Shown piece by piece: positions 39,515 through 47,979 of a DNA stretch of 64,000 bases. This DNA comes from JAZLGI01 sp045616225 (GTDB lineage Bacteria > Spirochaetota > Spirochaetia > Sphaerochaetales > Sphaerochaetaceae), in contig JAZLGI010000042.1 in assembly GCA_045616225.1 (NCBI GenBank), positions 1 to 64,000 on the forward strand. Reading direction: 5' to 3'. Under the pieces are notes generated by a model. The model made no database searches. It was not told where the DNA came from and saw only the letters and a program-made list of their open reading frames with translations. Position numbers and translations under genes: made by a program. The stretch's first letter is position 1. Every line of letters begins with the position of its first letter.

Positions 39515-42037
39515 ATGGGTATAAAGCGGAATAAAACACAGATTATTATTACTTCTGTTATTTCTTTTCTCATGCTGGTAATCTGTCTTCAGCCGTTTCT
39601 TCATCTTAAAGAAGGAACTTTTCTGTGGGCATCTCTTTCCGGTTTGTTTGGCTTTTTCTCTCAATATGTAGGTTATTTTTCAACTGATTTACAGCAGTTT
39701 TCCCTTGTGCCGGTTACTCTTTTTTTCATAACCCTTTTGGTAGATTCTGTTCTTGCCAATTCGGTTTTTATTATTTGTCTTCATTCGGTCTCTTTTGTGA
39801 GTCTTCTCATTTTCATGAGGATGATTCAGGGGAGTTTTTTTAATCTGTCGCCTTGGTTTTTTAGTTTTTCTCTTGTTGCTTTTGGGATTTCCCTTATGCT
39901 CATTGCCTTTGAGAAGGTTCGTTGCTATCTCAAGGACAGGGATGATTTTGCACAGAGAGAGAGTTTTCTGGATAAGTCTGCTTTTGCAAGGGAGTCAAAG
40001 AAGTTAAGAAAATCCAAGAAGTCAGGGGATGCAGAGTTGCTTTCTGATGACTTTACAGATGAAGACCAAGAGCGCAGAAGAATTATGAGTATTTCTGTCC
40101 AGAAGGCAAGAGAACTCATTACAAGTACTGTTATTCCTGATTTTGCAGCATTTCCTATGGTTCCTATTCATGATGATTCTGCAACTTTAGGAGGCTCTGT
40201 TGATACAAGTATTTTCTCTGCAATTAAGTTGGAAAATGAGATTCTCAGCAAGAATAAAGCCAGTAGACCAAAGGTAGAGTTTTCTCCTGAAGTAGCGTCT
40301 ATCTTTGAGACAAAAAATCTGGATAGAAAAGCAGAGGAAGAAAAAGAGGCTAAGGAAGTTTTCAGGAAACAAAGTTTTGCTCCTACAACTCAGCTGGATG
40401 AACAGTTTCAAAGTTATGCTTCTCCTGTGGACTATGGACAAAAGGAAACAATTGTAGATGTGGGAACTCCTGAGAACGAGGATGAATACGAGAAAATTCT
40501 TGAGGAAACTTCCTCCTCAGAAGATGATATAGACTATGTGAGTGGTGTTGCAGGTCTTTCCAGCGGAGCAGAAGGCAGAAAGAGTTATCTTATAAATGCA
40601 GACAAATACAGATACCGCTTTCCTTCTTCAAGTCTCTTGAAGCATTATCCGGTTTCTGCCCGTTCCTATGCAGATATGGAACATGATCCGGACGGTATTA
40701 CCATTGTTGATACTCTTAGGCAGTTTAGAATAGAGACTCAGCTTATGGCTGTACAGCACGGACCTACCTTTACTCTTTATGAGTTACAGCTTGCACCTGG
40801 AATAAGGGTAAACAGTGTCCAGAACTTTGCAGATAATATTGCAATGAACCTTGCAGTAAGCGGAGTAAGAATTCTTGCTCCTATTCCAGGAAAAATAGCA
40901 ATTGGAATTGAGGTTCCAAACAAGAACCGTGACACAATAGGTTTTGATGTCATGTATCAGAGTCTTACAGCAAAACAACTCAAAATTCCTTTTGTTTTGG
41001 GCAAAACAATTACAGGAGATTCTATTGTAATTGACCTTGCAGGAACTCCTCACCTTCTTGTTGCAGGTACTACAGGCAGTGGAAAATCTGTTTGCGTAAA
41101 CTCTCTCATTTGTTCTGTTCTTTATTCAAAGACTCCTCAAGAAGTGAGAATGATTCTTGTAGACCCTAAAATGGTTGAACTATCGCTTTACAACGGAATT
41201 CCTCATTTGCTTACACCTGTTATAACACAGCCAAAGCGTGCAATTAAGGCAATGGAATTTGTAATTGGAGAAATGGAACGCAGAATGCAGATTTTCAAGA
41301 GCTGCGGAGCCAAGAAGATAGAAGATTACAACAAAAAGATAGAAGAAAAGTCAATTCTTGCCGTTAAATTGCCTTACATCATGGTCATTATAGATGAATT
41401 TGCAGACCTTATGATGGTTGTAGGAAAAGAACTAGAAGCTTACATCCAAAGAATAACACAGGTGGCAAGATTTACCGGAATTCATCTTGTTCTTGCAACA
41501 CAGAGACCTTCTGTAGATGTTATTACCGGTATCATCAAGAGTAACATTCCTTCCAGAATTGCATTTGCAGTATCAGATGCAACAAACAGTAAAATCATTA
41601 TAGACAGAGGTGGCGCAGAAAAGCTTCTGGGGCGTGGAGATATGCTGTATCTTGGAAGCACTTCTCCTGAACCAATGAGGATACAGGGTGCATACATAGA
41701 CCCTGAAATAGAAGACATTGTTGCAGCGGTAAAGAGAAACGGAGAACCGGACTATATAGATGAATCCTACTTTGAAGATGATGAAGATGATGATTCTGCA
41801 GAAGATGTTTCAGATTCTTCTTCAGGTGGAGAAGATATGTTTACAAAGGCCTGGAAAATTGTTTCTGACAGAGGAGAGGCTTCTGCTTCCTATCTTCAAA
41901 GAAAGCTTAACATAGGCTACAACAGGGCAGCTACGTTAATAGAGAAACTGGAAGATGCCGGTTATATTGGCCCTGCACGTGGAAGTAAGCCACGTGAAAT
42001 CATGAGAAAATATATCCCTCAGGAATTTGACGATTGA
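39515..42037 (+). CDS. ftsK: DNA translocase FtsK/SpoIIIE
   Basis: An 840-residue protein with about four N-terminal membrane helices (residues 10-130), a charged linker of about 220 residues, then the motor domain: FtsK alpha region from about 360, Walker A AGTTGSGKSVCVNSL near 520, MILVDPKMVELSLYNGIPHLL, Walker B IMVIIDEFADLMM near 625 and ATQRPSVDVITGIIKSNIP. The C-terminal gamma winged helix that reads KOPS-type sites is present (KLNIGYNRAATLIEKLEDAGYIG, ends quoted). It pumps chromosome dimers through the division septum. No ribosome binding site is evident at the ATG, which overlaps a TACAAT. Confidence 0.94.
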   Translation: MGIKRNKTQIIITSVISFLMLVICLQPFLHLKEGTFLWASLSGLFGFFSQYVGYFSTDLQQFSLVPVTLFFITLLVDSVLANSVFIICLHSVSFVSLLIFMRMIQGSFFNLSPWFFSFSLVAFGISLMLIAFEKVRCYLKDRDDFAQRESFLDKSAFARESKKLRKSKKSGDAELLSDDFTDEDQERRRIMSISVQKARELITSTVIPDFAAFPMVPIHDDSATLGGSVDTSIFSAIKLENEILSKNKASRPKVEFSPEVASIFETKNLDRKAEEEKEAKEVFRKQSFAPTTQLDEQFQSYASPVDYGQKETIVDVGTPENEDEYEKILEETSSSEDDIDYVSGVAGLSSGAEGRKSYLINADKYRYRFPSSSLLKHYPVSARSYADMEHDPDGITIVDTLRQFRIETQLMAVQHGPTFTLYELQLAPGIRVNSVQNFADNIAMNLAVSGVRILAPIPGKIAIGIEVPNKNRDTIGFDVMYQSLTAKQLKIPFVLGKTITGDSIVIDLAGTPHLLVAGTTGSGKSVCVNSLICSVLYSKTPQEVRMILVDPKMVELSLYNGIPHLLTPVITQPKRAIKAMEFVIGEMERRMQIFKSCGAKKIEDYNKKIEEKSILAVKLPYIMVIIDEFADLMMVVGKELEAYIQRITQVARFTGIHLVLATQRPSVDVITGIIKSNIPSRIAFAVSDATNSKIIIDRGGAEKLLGRGDMLYLGSTSPEPMRIQGAYIDPEIEDIVAAVKRNGEPDYIDESYFEDDEDDDSAEDVSDSSSGGEDMFTKAWKIVSDRGEASASYLQRKLNIGYNRAATLIEKLEDAGYIGPARGSKPREIMRKYIPQEFDD

Positions 42038-42038
42038 T

Positions 42039-44198
42039 ATGAGATTTGAAGATTTTAATTTGCATAAAGATGTCCTTTTCGGTGTAAAGGCAGCAGGGTT
42101 TAAAGAATGTATGACAGTTCAGGAAAAAGTACTGTCACAGACCTTGTCGGGACGGGATGTAATGGTTCAGTCAAAGACAGGAAGCGGAAAGACTGCTGCT
42201 TTTGTTTTGACTTTTCTTGAAGAATATCTGAGAAGAAAAGAGCAGGGACTTGATTCTAAATGTCTTATTGTTGCTCCTACAAGGGAACTTGCTCAGCAGA
42301 TTGCCGGTGATGCAAAGATTCTTTCTTCAGGAATCAAGGGCTTCAGAATAGGCTGTTTTTACGGTGGAGTGGGGTATGAATCTCAGCATAAGAAACTTGC
42401 TGCTGGTTGTGAGCTTTGCATTGGAACTCCGGGAAGATTAATAGAGTTTCTGAAAAACAAACGCCTTGACGGAAAACAGATTACCAGTTTTGTCATAGAC
42501 GAGGCAGACAGACTCTTTGATATGGGTTTTTATCCCGATATAAAGCAAATGTTCAAGCTTCTCAATGACAGAACAGAACGTCAGACAATGCTTTTTTCTG
42601 CAACTCTTGAAATGCGTGTCAGAGAACTTGCATGGGAATTTATGAATGAACCTGCAGAGATAGACCTTGAACCGGATTCTGTTACTGTAGATGAAATTAC
42701 ACAGGAACTTTATCACGTTGCCAAAAGTGACAAATTCTATTTATTCCTTCAGCTGCTTGCTGTTTCAAAACCTCAGAGTGCCATTGTTTTTACCAACAGT
42801 CGTTTCATGGCAAATGAAGTTGCAGTAAGGTTAAAATTAAACGGTTATTCTGCAGACCATTTGAGCGGAGATATGACTCAGGTAATGAGAGATAAGGCCT
42901 TGACAAATCTGAAGACAGGTAAAACTACCATTCTTGTTGCCACAGATGTCGCAGCAAGAGGTCTTCAGATAGATGACTTACCTCTGGTTGTAAACTACGA
43001 CATTCCGGAAGATTATGAAAACTATGTACATAGAATTGGCCGTACAGCAAGAGCAGGGAAAAGCGGAAGGGCAATTACACTTGCAGATGAAGAGTTTGTC
43101 TATGGTCTTGAAGCCATAGAAAACTTCATTAAAATGAAAATTCCTGTAATCTGGCCAAATAATCTTCCTGAAATAGAAGACCTGAGCCTTGGAAAAAGTT
43201 GGAAGTCTTTCCAAGAGAAACCTGTCCGGAAAAAACCTGTTCAGAAAAAGTCTGTTCAAAGAAATGTCCCTGATGTTTCTGTGAAACCAAAAAAGCCACT
43301 TTCTGAGATGTCAGAAGAAGAGAGACTGGAGTATTATAAGAAAAAATATGGGTTTGTTCCAAAGGATGAACCAAAATCTGAGCAAAGAGTTGCGTCAGAT
43401 AAGGAGCAAAAGCCTGTGAAAAAACCGCTGGGAGTTAAGGCCATACCACTAAGGGTTTTGTTCTTGGGAAGTATATGCATTGTCCTTTATGGAATTACTC
43501 TCATTCCAATTGTTTTCTTTCGGCTTTTGCATTTAAAAAGGCTGTCTGATGGGCTGGCTTTTGGCGTTTCAAAATTTTGTTCGGCATTAGCTTTATTCTT
43601 AAGCGGTGCAGATGTAAAGGTCTTTGGAGATACGCAAACAGTAAAGGATCTTGTCAAAAATAAGATTCCTGTTTGTTTTATTTTAAATCATACAAGTTTT
43701 CTTGATGTTCCTGTTTTATACACGACTCTGGGTATTAACGCCGGTTTTATTGCCAAAAATGAGTACAAGTATTTTCCTGTTTTAAATCTCATGATTATTC
43801 TCATGAACTCTATCTTCCTTAAGAGAGATGATATAAACCACAGTAAGAGAGCTATCAGAAAGGGTGTCAAAAATATTCAAAACGGTATTCCAATGGCAAT
43901 TTTCCCTGAGGGAACCAGAAGTAAAACCGGTGAGATTGCAAGATTTAAACGCGGAAGTTTCAGGCTTGCAACAGAAAGCGGTGCCGTTATTATTCCTATT
44001 GCTCTGAAGAACCTCAGAAAGTGTTGTGAAGACAGGGAAAGAACTTTCCAGAAAAAGCAAGTCTGCTATATGTTTGTGGGAACTCCTGTTCAGGCTCCGG
44101 ATTCAAGCCAAAGAGAAGAAGTAGAGAAAGTTGCCCAAAATGTAGAAAATCAGATAAGAGATTATTACAGAAATCTGGGAACAAAGTATCATGCATAG
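42039..44198 (+). CDS. DEAD-box RNA helicase fused to PlsC-type acyltransferase
   Basis: A 719-residue single frame from ATG 42039 (an in-frame TTG at 42027 overlaps ftsK). Residues 1-375 are a complete DEAD-box helicase: QSKTGSGKTAAF, PTRELAQQIA, FVIDEADRLFDMGF, LFSATLE, and HRIGRTARAGKSG. About 375-465 is a basic proline/lysine linker. A hydrophobic segment (VLFLGSICIVLYGITLIPIV) spans about 470-495. About 500-719 is a 1-acylglycerol-3-phosphate acyltransferase with NHTSFLD near 550 and FPEGTRS near 622, both catalytic blocks intact. An RNA helicase joined to a phospholipid enzyme is very unusual. It lies 1 bp after ftsK and overlaps the nuclease gene by 8 bp. Confidence 0.88.
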   Translation: MRFEDFNLHKDVLFGVKAAGFKECMTVQEKVLSQTLSGRDVMVQSKTGSGKTAAFVLTFLEEYLRRKEQGLDSKCLIVAPTRELAQQIAGDAKILSSGIKGFRIGCFYGGVGYESQHKKLAAGCELCIGTPGRLIEFLKNKRLDGKQITSFVIDEADRLFDMGFYPDIKQMFKLLNDRTERQTMLFSATLEMRVRELAWEFMNEPAEIDLEPDSVTVDEITQELYHVAKSDKFYLFLQLLAVSKPQSAIVFTNSRFMANEVAVRLKLNGYSADHLSGDMTQVMRDKALTNLKTGKTTILVATDVAARGLQIDDLPLVVNYDIPEDYENYVHRIGRTARAGKSGRAITLADEEFVYGLEAIENFIKMKIPVIWPNNLPEIEDLSLGKSWKSFQEKPVRKKPVQKKSVQRNVPDVSVKPKKPLSEMSEEERLEYYKKKYGFVPKDEPKSEQRVASDKEQKPVKKPLGVKAIPLRVLFLGSICIVLYGITLIPIVFFRLLHLKRLSDGLAFGVSKFCSALALFLSGADVKVFGDTQTVKDLVKNKIPVCFILNHTSFLDVPVLYTTLGINAGFIAKNEYKYFPVLNLMIILMNSIFLKRDDINHSKRAIRKGVKNIQNGIPMAIFPEGTRSKTGEIARFKRGSFRLATESGAVIIPIALKNLRKCCEDRERTFQKKQVCYMFVGTPVQAPDSSQREEVEKVAQNVENQIRDYYRNLGTKYHA

Positions 44199-45135
44199 TT
44201 CAAAGTCTCATTCTTCTCGCAAAAAATCACGCAAGGCTTCTCGCAAAAACGGTTTTGCAAAGTTCCTTCTTTTTGTTATTGTTGTTGCCATAATTGCTTA
44301 TATCTACGTAAATTATGTTTCTGTTGTTCCTCAAGAGCCTCAATCTTTGGAACCTCAGTCTGTCTTGCCTTATCTTGAAGAGCTGGTCATCCCAAAAGGT
44401 TATGACGGAGAGGTGATAAGGCATGAAGGCTATACTCTCTGTTACAGCGAAGAGCATGAACAGCCTTACTGGGTGGCTTATGTTCTTACTCCCCAGGAAT
44501 CTGTCATTTCTGTTGTAGACAGGCAGGACAACTTCAGGGAAGACCCGCTTGTTTCCACCGGCAGTGCTACTTTAAAGGACTATAAGGGTTCCGGTTATGA
44601 CAGGGGTCATCTTGCTCCTTTTGCAGATTTGTCCTGGTCTGAGCAGTCAGGATCTGACTCTTTTTACCTTTCCAATATGAGTCCTCAAAGCGGTTCTCTT
44701 AACCGTGGAAGATGGCAAGAACTGGAAAGTGTTGTCAGAACTTTTTCCCTAGAAGGTCCAATTTGTGTTGTAACAGGCCCTGTACTCACGGACGGTCCTT
44801 ATAAAACAATTGGGCAAAGCAAGGTTTCTGTTCCAAATTTTTACTACAAGGTTATTCTTGATTATTGTCAACCAAACTACAAAGCCATTGCTTTTGTTCT
44901 TCCAAATGAGAAATGCCCTGACAAACTTGAAACATATGCCGTAACAGTAGATGAAGTAGAATCTCTCACCGGTCTTGATTTCTTTTATCTTCTTGATGAC
45001 AGTGTTGAAGATGCCCTTGAAGGCACACTTGATGTCAGCCAATGGGATTTCTCAACTTACAGCCCAAAGCTTGCCGGCAATTACGGCATAGATGTAACTT
45101 CTGCCAAATTGGAAGACTCCCTCAATTATTACTGA
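44191..45135 (+). CDS. DNA/RNA non-specific endonuclease (NUC1 family), membrane-anchored
   Basis: A 314-residue protein. It opens with a serine/lysine/arginine-rich segment, then one hydrophobic helix (FLLFVIVVAIIAYIYVNYV) that acts as a signal anchor, so the catalytic part lies outside the inner membrane. The nuclease motif is GYDRGHLAPFADLSW with the catalytic histidine, followed by FYLSNMSPQSGSLNRGRWQELE, which holds the metal-binding asparagine. NUC1 enzymes degrade DNA and RNA without sequence preference. A role in nucleic-acid scavenging is likely in a bacterium of this kind. The start overlaps the helicase-acyltransferase gene by 8 bp. Confidence 0.88.
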   Translation: MHSSKSHSSRKKSRKASRKNGFAKFLLFVIVVAIIAYIYVNYVSVVPQEPQSLEPQSVLPYLEELVIPKGYDGEVIRHEGYTLCYSEEHEQPYWVAYVLTPQESVISVVDRQDNFREDPLVSTGSATLKDYKGSGYDRGHLAPFADLSWSEQSGSDSFYLSNMSPQSGSLNRGRWQELESVVRTFSLEGPICVVTGPVLTDGPYKTIGQSKVSVPNFYYKVILDYCQPNYKAIAFVLPNEKCPDKLETYAVTVDEVESLTGLDFFYLLDDSVEDALEGTLDVSQWDFSTYSPKLAGNYGIDVTSAKLEDSLNYY

Positions 45136-45205
45136 TTCCCAACCACTTGCTTTTACCCACTGTCATGACCATTGTGCCTACCTCTAGCCCACAGTCATTG
45201 CCATT

Positions 45206-45287
45206 TTGCAGACCTAATTTGAAGTTTTGAAAAAAAAGTCTGCAAAAAAGCAGTGTTTTTTAACAGTTTTGACAAAAAAGTCTGCAA
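45206..45287. repeat. 42-bp repeat element (TTGCAGAC/GTCTGCAA type), copy 2
   Basis: TTGCAGACCTAATTTGAAG, then AAAAAAAAGTCTGCAAAA, GCAGTGTTTTTTAACAG and a second GTCTGCAA 42 bp after the first (45238 and 45280). It is homologous to 27229-27310. Confidence 0.75.
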
Positions 45288-45380
45288 GTACCACCGTCAT
45301 GCCCTTGCCCTGCCTGTTTTCTTGCTTTTACCCACAGTCATGACCACTGTGCCTGCCTTTAGCTCACTGTCATTGCCATT

Positions 45381-45462
45381 TTGCAGACCTAATTTGAAGT
45401 TTTGAAAAAAAAGTCTGCAAAAAAGCAGTGTTTTTTAACAGTTTTGACAAAAAGGTCTGCAA
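45381..45462. repeat. 42-bp repeat element, copy 3
   Basis: Nearly identical to 45206-45287, displaced by the 175-bp duplication. As at 27 kb, the open frame through it continues in frame into the gene downstream (here the MATE gene at 45591). Confidence 0.75.
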
Positions 45463-45590
45463 GTACCACCGTCATACCCTTGCCCTGTCTGTTGCCTCAC
45501 CTTTACCCACTGTCATTGCGCGTTGCCATGCCTTTACAGGCCTTGCCCTTGTTGACTTATATTTTTATTTCTGTTAACCCTTTTGTCGTT

Positions 45591-46937
45591 ATGGAAAATA
45601 CAGCAGAAAATAAAATGGGCACAATGCCTGTGGGAAAACTTCTGATAACAATGTCAGTACCTACAATGTTCTCAATGCTTATTCAAGCTCTCTATAATAT
45701 TGTAGACAGCATTTTTGTATCGAGGGTAAGTGAAGCAGCACTTACTGCCGTATCATTGGCATTTCCAATGCAAAACCTCATGATGTCATTTGCAATTGGT
45801 ACTTCTATTGGAATTTGTTCAGTTGTATCAAGAAGACTTGGTGAGAAAAAAGAAAAAGAAGCATTTAACGCTGCATCTACAGGTTATATACTCATGCTTT
45901 GCTGCTATGCCCTGTTTATGGTGGCAGGCCTGACAATTTCAAAAGCATTTTTCAGAATCTATACAACAGATGCAGAACTCGTGGAAATGGGTGGAGTTTA
46001 TCTTACAATCTGTATGGGTGCATCTATTGGAATCTTTATGAGTGTCTACTGTGAGAAGGTGCTTCAGGCAACAGGAGATACAATACATCCAATGTTTATT
46101 CAGATTGCAGGAGCCGTATTTAACGTAATATTTGACCCAATTTTCATCTTCGGTTATTTTGGATTACCTGCAATGGGCGTTGCCGGTGCGGCTCTGGCCA
46201 CGGTTCTTGGACAGGTTCTCTCAATGATTCTGGGTTTAAGTTTTGTAAAGAAAAACCAATATGTTCCTGTGAAATTTTTCAAATTTGAGTTTGACCGTTC
46301 AAGTGCAAAAGACATTCTTAAAGTTGGCATTCCCTCTATCGTAATGCAGGGAATAGGCACACTCATGACATCACTTATGAATGCCATTCTCATTGTTTAT
46401 GATGTACTTGCAACAACTGCATTTGGAGTCTATTTCAAACTCCAGAGCTTTGTATTTCTACCTGTGTTTGGCCTTAACGCCGGATTATTGCCAATTCTGG
46501 GATACAACTACGGAGCACAAAACAAAAAACGTCTTATGCGTGCCTTAAAACTTGGAATTGTAATTGCATTTACAATTATGACCCTTGGAATGATGATTTT
46601 TAACATCATACCGGAGACACTTTTTGGACTTTTCAATGCTTCTGAAAACCTTCTTGCAATTGGCTGCGTGGCACTTAGAAGAATTAGCTTTTCATTTCCG
46701 CTTGCAGCAATTTGCATAATGCTTGGCTCTGTCTTTCAGGCAACCGGAGACGGATACCTTTCTATGATTACATCAATTGTAAGACAAATAGTATTCCTTA
46801 TTCCTGCAGCATTTATCTTTGGAAAACTCTTTGGACTTGATGCCGTATGGTTCTCATTTATTTTTGCAGAAGTATTTGCAACTTCTCTTAACGCCATATT
46901 CTTTGTCAAAGAGAATAAAACAAAACTGAATTTTTAA
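45591..46937 (+). CDS. MATE family efflux transporter
   Basis: A 448-residue twelve-helix MatE protein (KLLITMSVPTMFSMLIQALYNIVDSIFVS at the start, ends quoted; NVIFDPIFIFGYFGLPAMGVAGAALAT near 180; GYNYGAQNKKR near 305). ATG 45591 is chosen because the family N terminus begins here and codons upstream belong to repeat DNA, although no clear ribosome binding site precedes it; TTGACT at 45552 may be part of a promoter. It belongs to the NorM/DinF-like group found in Clostridia and differs from the other two MATE genes. It stands alone; the tRNA downstream is on the other strand. Confidence 0.88.
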   Translation: MENTAENKMGTMPVGKLLITMSVPTMFSMLIQALYNIVDSIFVSRVSEAALTAVSLAFPMQNLMMSFAIGTSIGICSVVSRRLGEKKEKEAFNAASTGYILMLCCYALFMVAGLTISKAFFRIYTTDAELVEMGGVYLTICMGASIGIFMSVYCEKVLQATGDTIHPMFIQIAGAVFNVIFDPIFIFGYFGLPAMGVAGAALATVLGQVLSMILGLSFVKKNQYVPVKFFKFEFDRSSAKDILKVGIPSIVMQGIGTLMTSLMNAILIVYDVLATTAFGVYFKLQSFVFLPVFGLNAGLLPILGYNYGAQNKKRLMRALKLGIVIAFTIMTLGMMIFNIIPETLFGLFNASENLLAIGCVALRRISFSFPLAAICIMLGSVFQATGDGYLSMITSIVRQIVFLIPAAFIFGKLFGLDAVWFSFIFAEVFATSLNAIFFVKENKTKLNF

Positions 46938-46988
46938 GTGTCCTAAAGGAATAAAGTTTTCTCAAAAAGAAAAGCCACGTAAAAGAAA

Positions 46989-47059
46989 AGCGGCATACGG
47001 GAGTCGGACCCGCCTAACAAGCTTGGGAAGCTCATGCACTACCGATGTGCTAATGCCGC
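46989..47059 (-). tRNA. tRNA-Gly (anticodon CCC)
   Basis: On the minus strand the acceptor stem GCGGCAT pairs with ATGCCGC, followed by discriminator U. The D stem is GCAC/GTGC. The anticodon stem TGAGC/GCTTG contains two G-U pairs and loop TTCCCAA, giving anticodon CCC for GGG codons. The T arm is GCGGG-TCCGACT-CCCGT with one G-U pair. The variable loop has four bases. CCA is not encoded. Length 71 bases fits bacterial tRNA-Gly. Confidence 0.92.
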
Positions 47060-47083
47060 AAATAACCACTAAGATAGCTACTA

Positions 47084-47932
47084 TTAGATATTATCTCTAA
47101 AACTGCCGGTGCGTCTACACACTATTGCGCAAGCGGAAAGACAAAGAACAAGTTTTATGAGAGAAATAAAACTAATTGCAGAAGACTGTGTGAACAGAGC
47201 ATTGGAAGTAAGAACACTGTCAGGGTACGTGAATAACCATGAAACAACAAGATTATTTGCAATGTGAACACCAATAGAAAATTCAATCCCACCTGTTGCA
47301 AAAACAAAGGCCATTAAAGAAAAGCCCATTATGAAGTAGTAGATGCAGGAAATGACCATGCCCACCTTTATCTCCGGATTTGACAAATGACTTAGCATAA
47401 AGACAAAGGCCGAGACAAAACAATAAACCAACTGCTTCTTTTTGTTTGCTTCGAGCTTGTCCGATAAAAAATGACCAACATAGGATCTGTAGATTAATTC
47501 CTCTGCAAAAGCTGCCAGAACAACAAGGATAAGGTTGAGAAACCAGTTTAAAACAAAAGGCCCTGACAGAGAAAAATAAAAGTCAGAAGGATTAATTGCC
47601 ATCTGAATAAAGGAAACATTTACAGACAGAATAAACATTACAGAAAAGCCCACAAGCAGTTTCCTGAAATTAAAATAAAGATTGTCCGTAACAAAAAGAC
47701 GCAAATCAAACTTAATGAAATTTTTGATAACAAAGACCAGACAGAAAATGAGAATGCCATAGTAAAGAATGCTCCTTAACACAAGCATATTTGCACTATT
47801 GCCAAAAGAAGGAATCAAAAGGGTAATTACTAGATAAAGAGTGTAGGCAAAAGGAAGTCCAAAAACCCAACGGACGACTCTGCTCATTTCTTCTCTCTCA
47901 TAATGAAAAATGTCTTTAATTTTTTTTGTCAT
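47084..47932 (-). CDS. CPBP family intramembrane metalloprotease (CAAX-protease-like)
   Basis: A 282-residue membrane protein with about eight helices. The CPBP/Abi motifs are present: FAEELIYRSYVGHFL (motif 1, EExxxR), FVFMLSHLSNPE (motif 2 histidine) and VHIANNLVVSW (motif 4). ATG at 47932 is chosen because AGAGGA lies 6 bases upstream; the open frame extends 21 codons further without support. Such proteases are linked to membrane protein processing, bacteriocin immunity and signalling; nothing here shows which. It is divergent from the AddB-like gene and lies 24 bp after the tRNA. Confidence 0.84.
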   Translation of the reverse strand: MTKKIKDIFHYEREEMSRVVRWVFGLPFAYTLYLVITLLIPSFGNSANMLVLRSILYYGILIFCLVFVIKNFIKFDLRLFVTDNLYFNFRKLLVGFSVMFILSVNVSFIQMAINPSDFYFSLSGPFVLNWFLNLILVVLAAFAEELIYRSYVGHFLSDKLEANKKKQLVYCFVSAFVFMLSHLSNPEIKVGMVISCIYYFIMGFSLMAFVFATGGIEFSIGVHIANNLVVSWLFTYPDSVLTSNALFTQSSAISFISLIKLVLCLSACAIVCRRTGSFRDNI

Positions 47933-47945
47933 ACAATCCTCTGTT

Positions 47946-47973
47946 TTGAAAGATAATGCAATTATGCTAAAAT
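47946..47973 (+). promoter_or_regulatory. Promoter of the AddB-like gene
   Basis: TTGAAA (47946-47951), 16 bases, TAAAAT (47968-47973). The expected start point at about 47980 coincides with the first ATG of the gene. Either the transcript is leaderless or translation starts further in. Confidence 0.55.
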
Positions 47974-47979
47974 GAAAAC

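Larger units (their letters stand above)
45146..45495. repeat. Tandem 175-bp duplication filling the gap before a MATE gene
   Basis: The 455-bp gap 45136-45590 is almost wholly repeat. CTTGCTTTTACCCAC starts at 45146 and 45321, and 175 bp later a partial third copy (CACCTTTACCCACTGTCATT) begins near 45500. Each unit contains the 42-bp element, TACCACCGTCAT and a TGTCATTGCCATTTTGCAGA segment. No start-worthy ORF or RNA gene is seen. The two units differ at only a few positions. Confidence 0.8.

Noticed and set aside
45402..45590. N-terminal extension of the MATE protein
   Set aside because: The upstream codons are the repeat element; the family N terminus starts at 45591.
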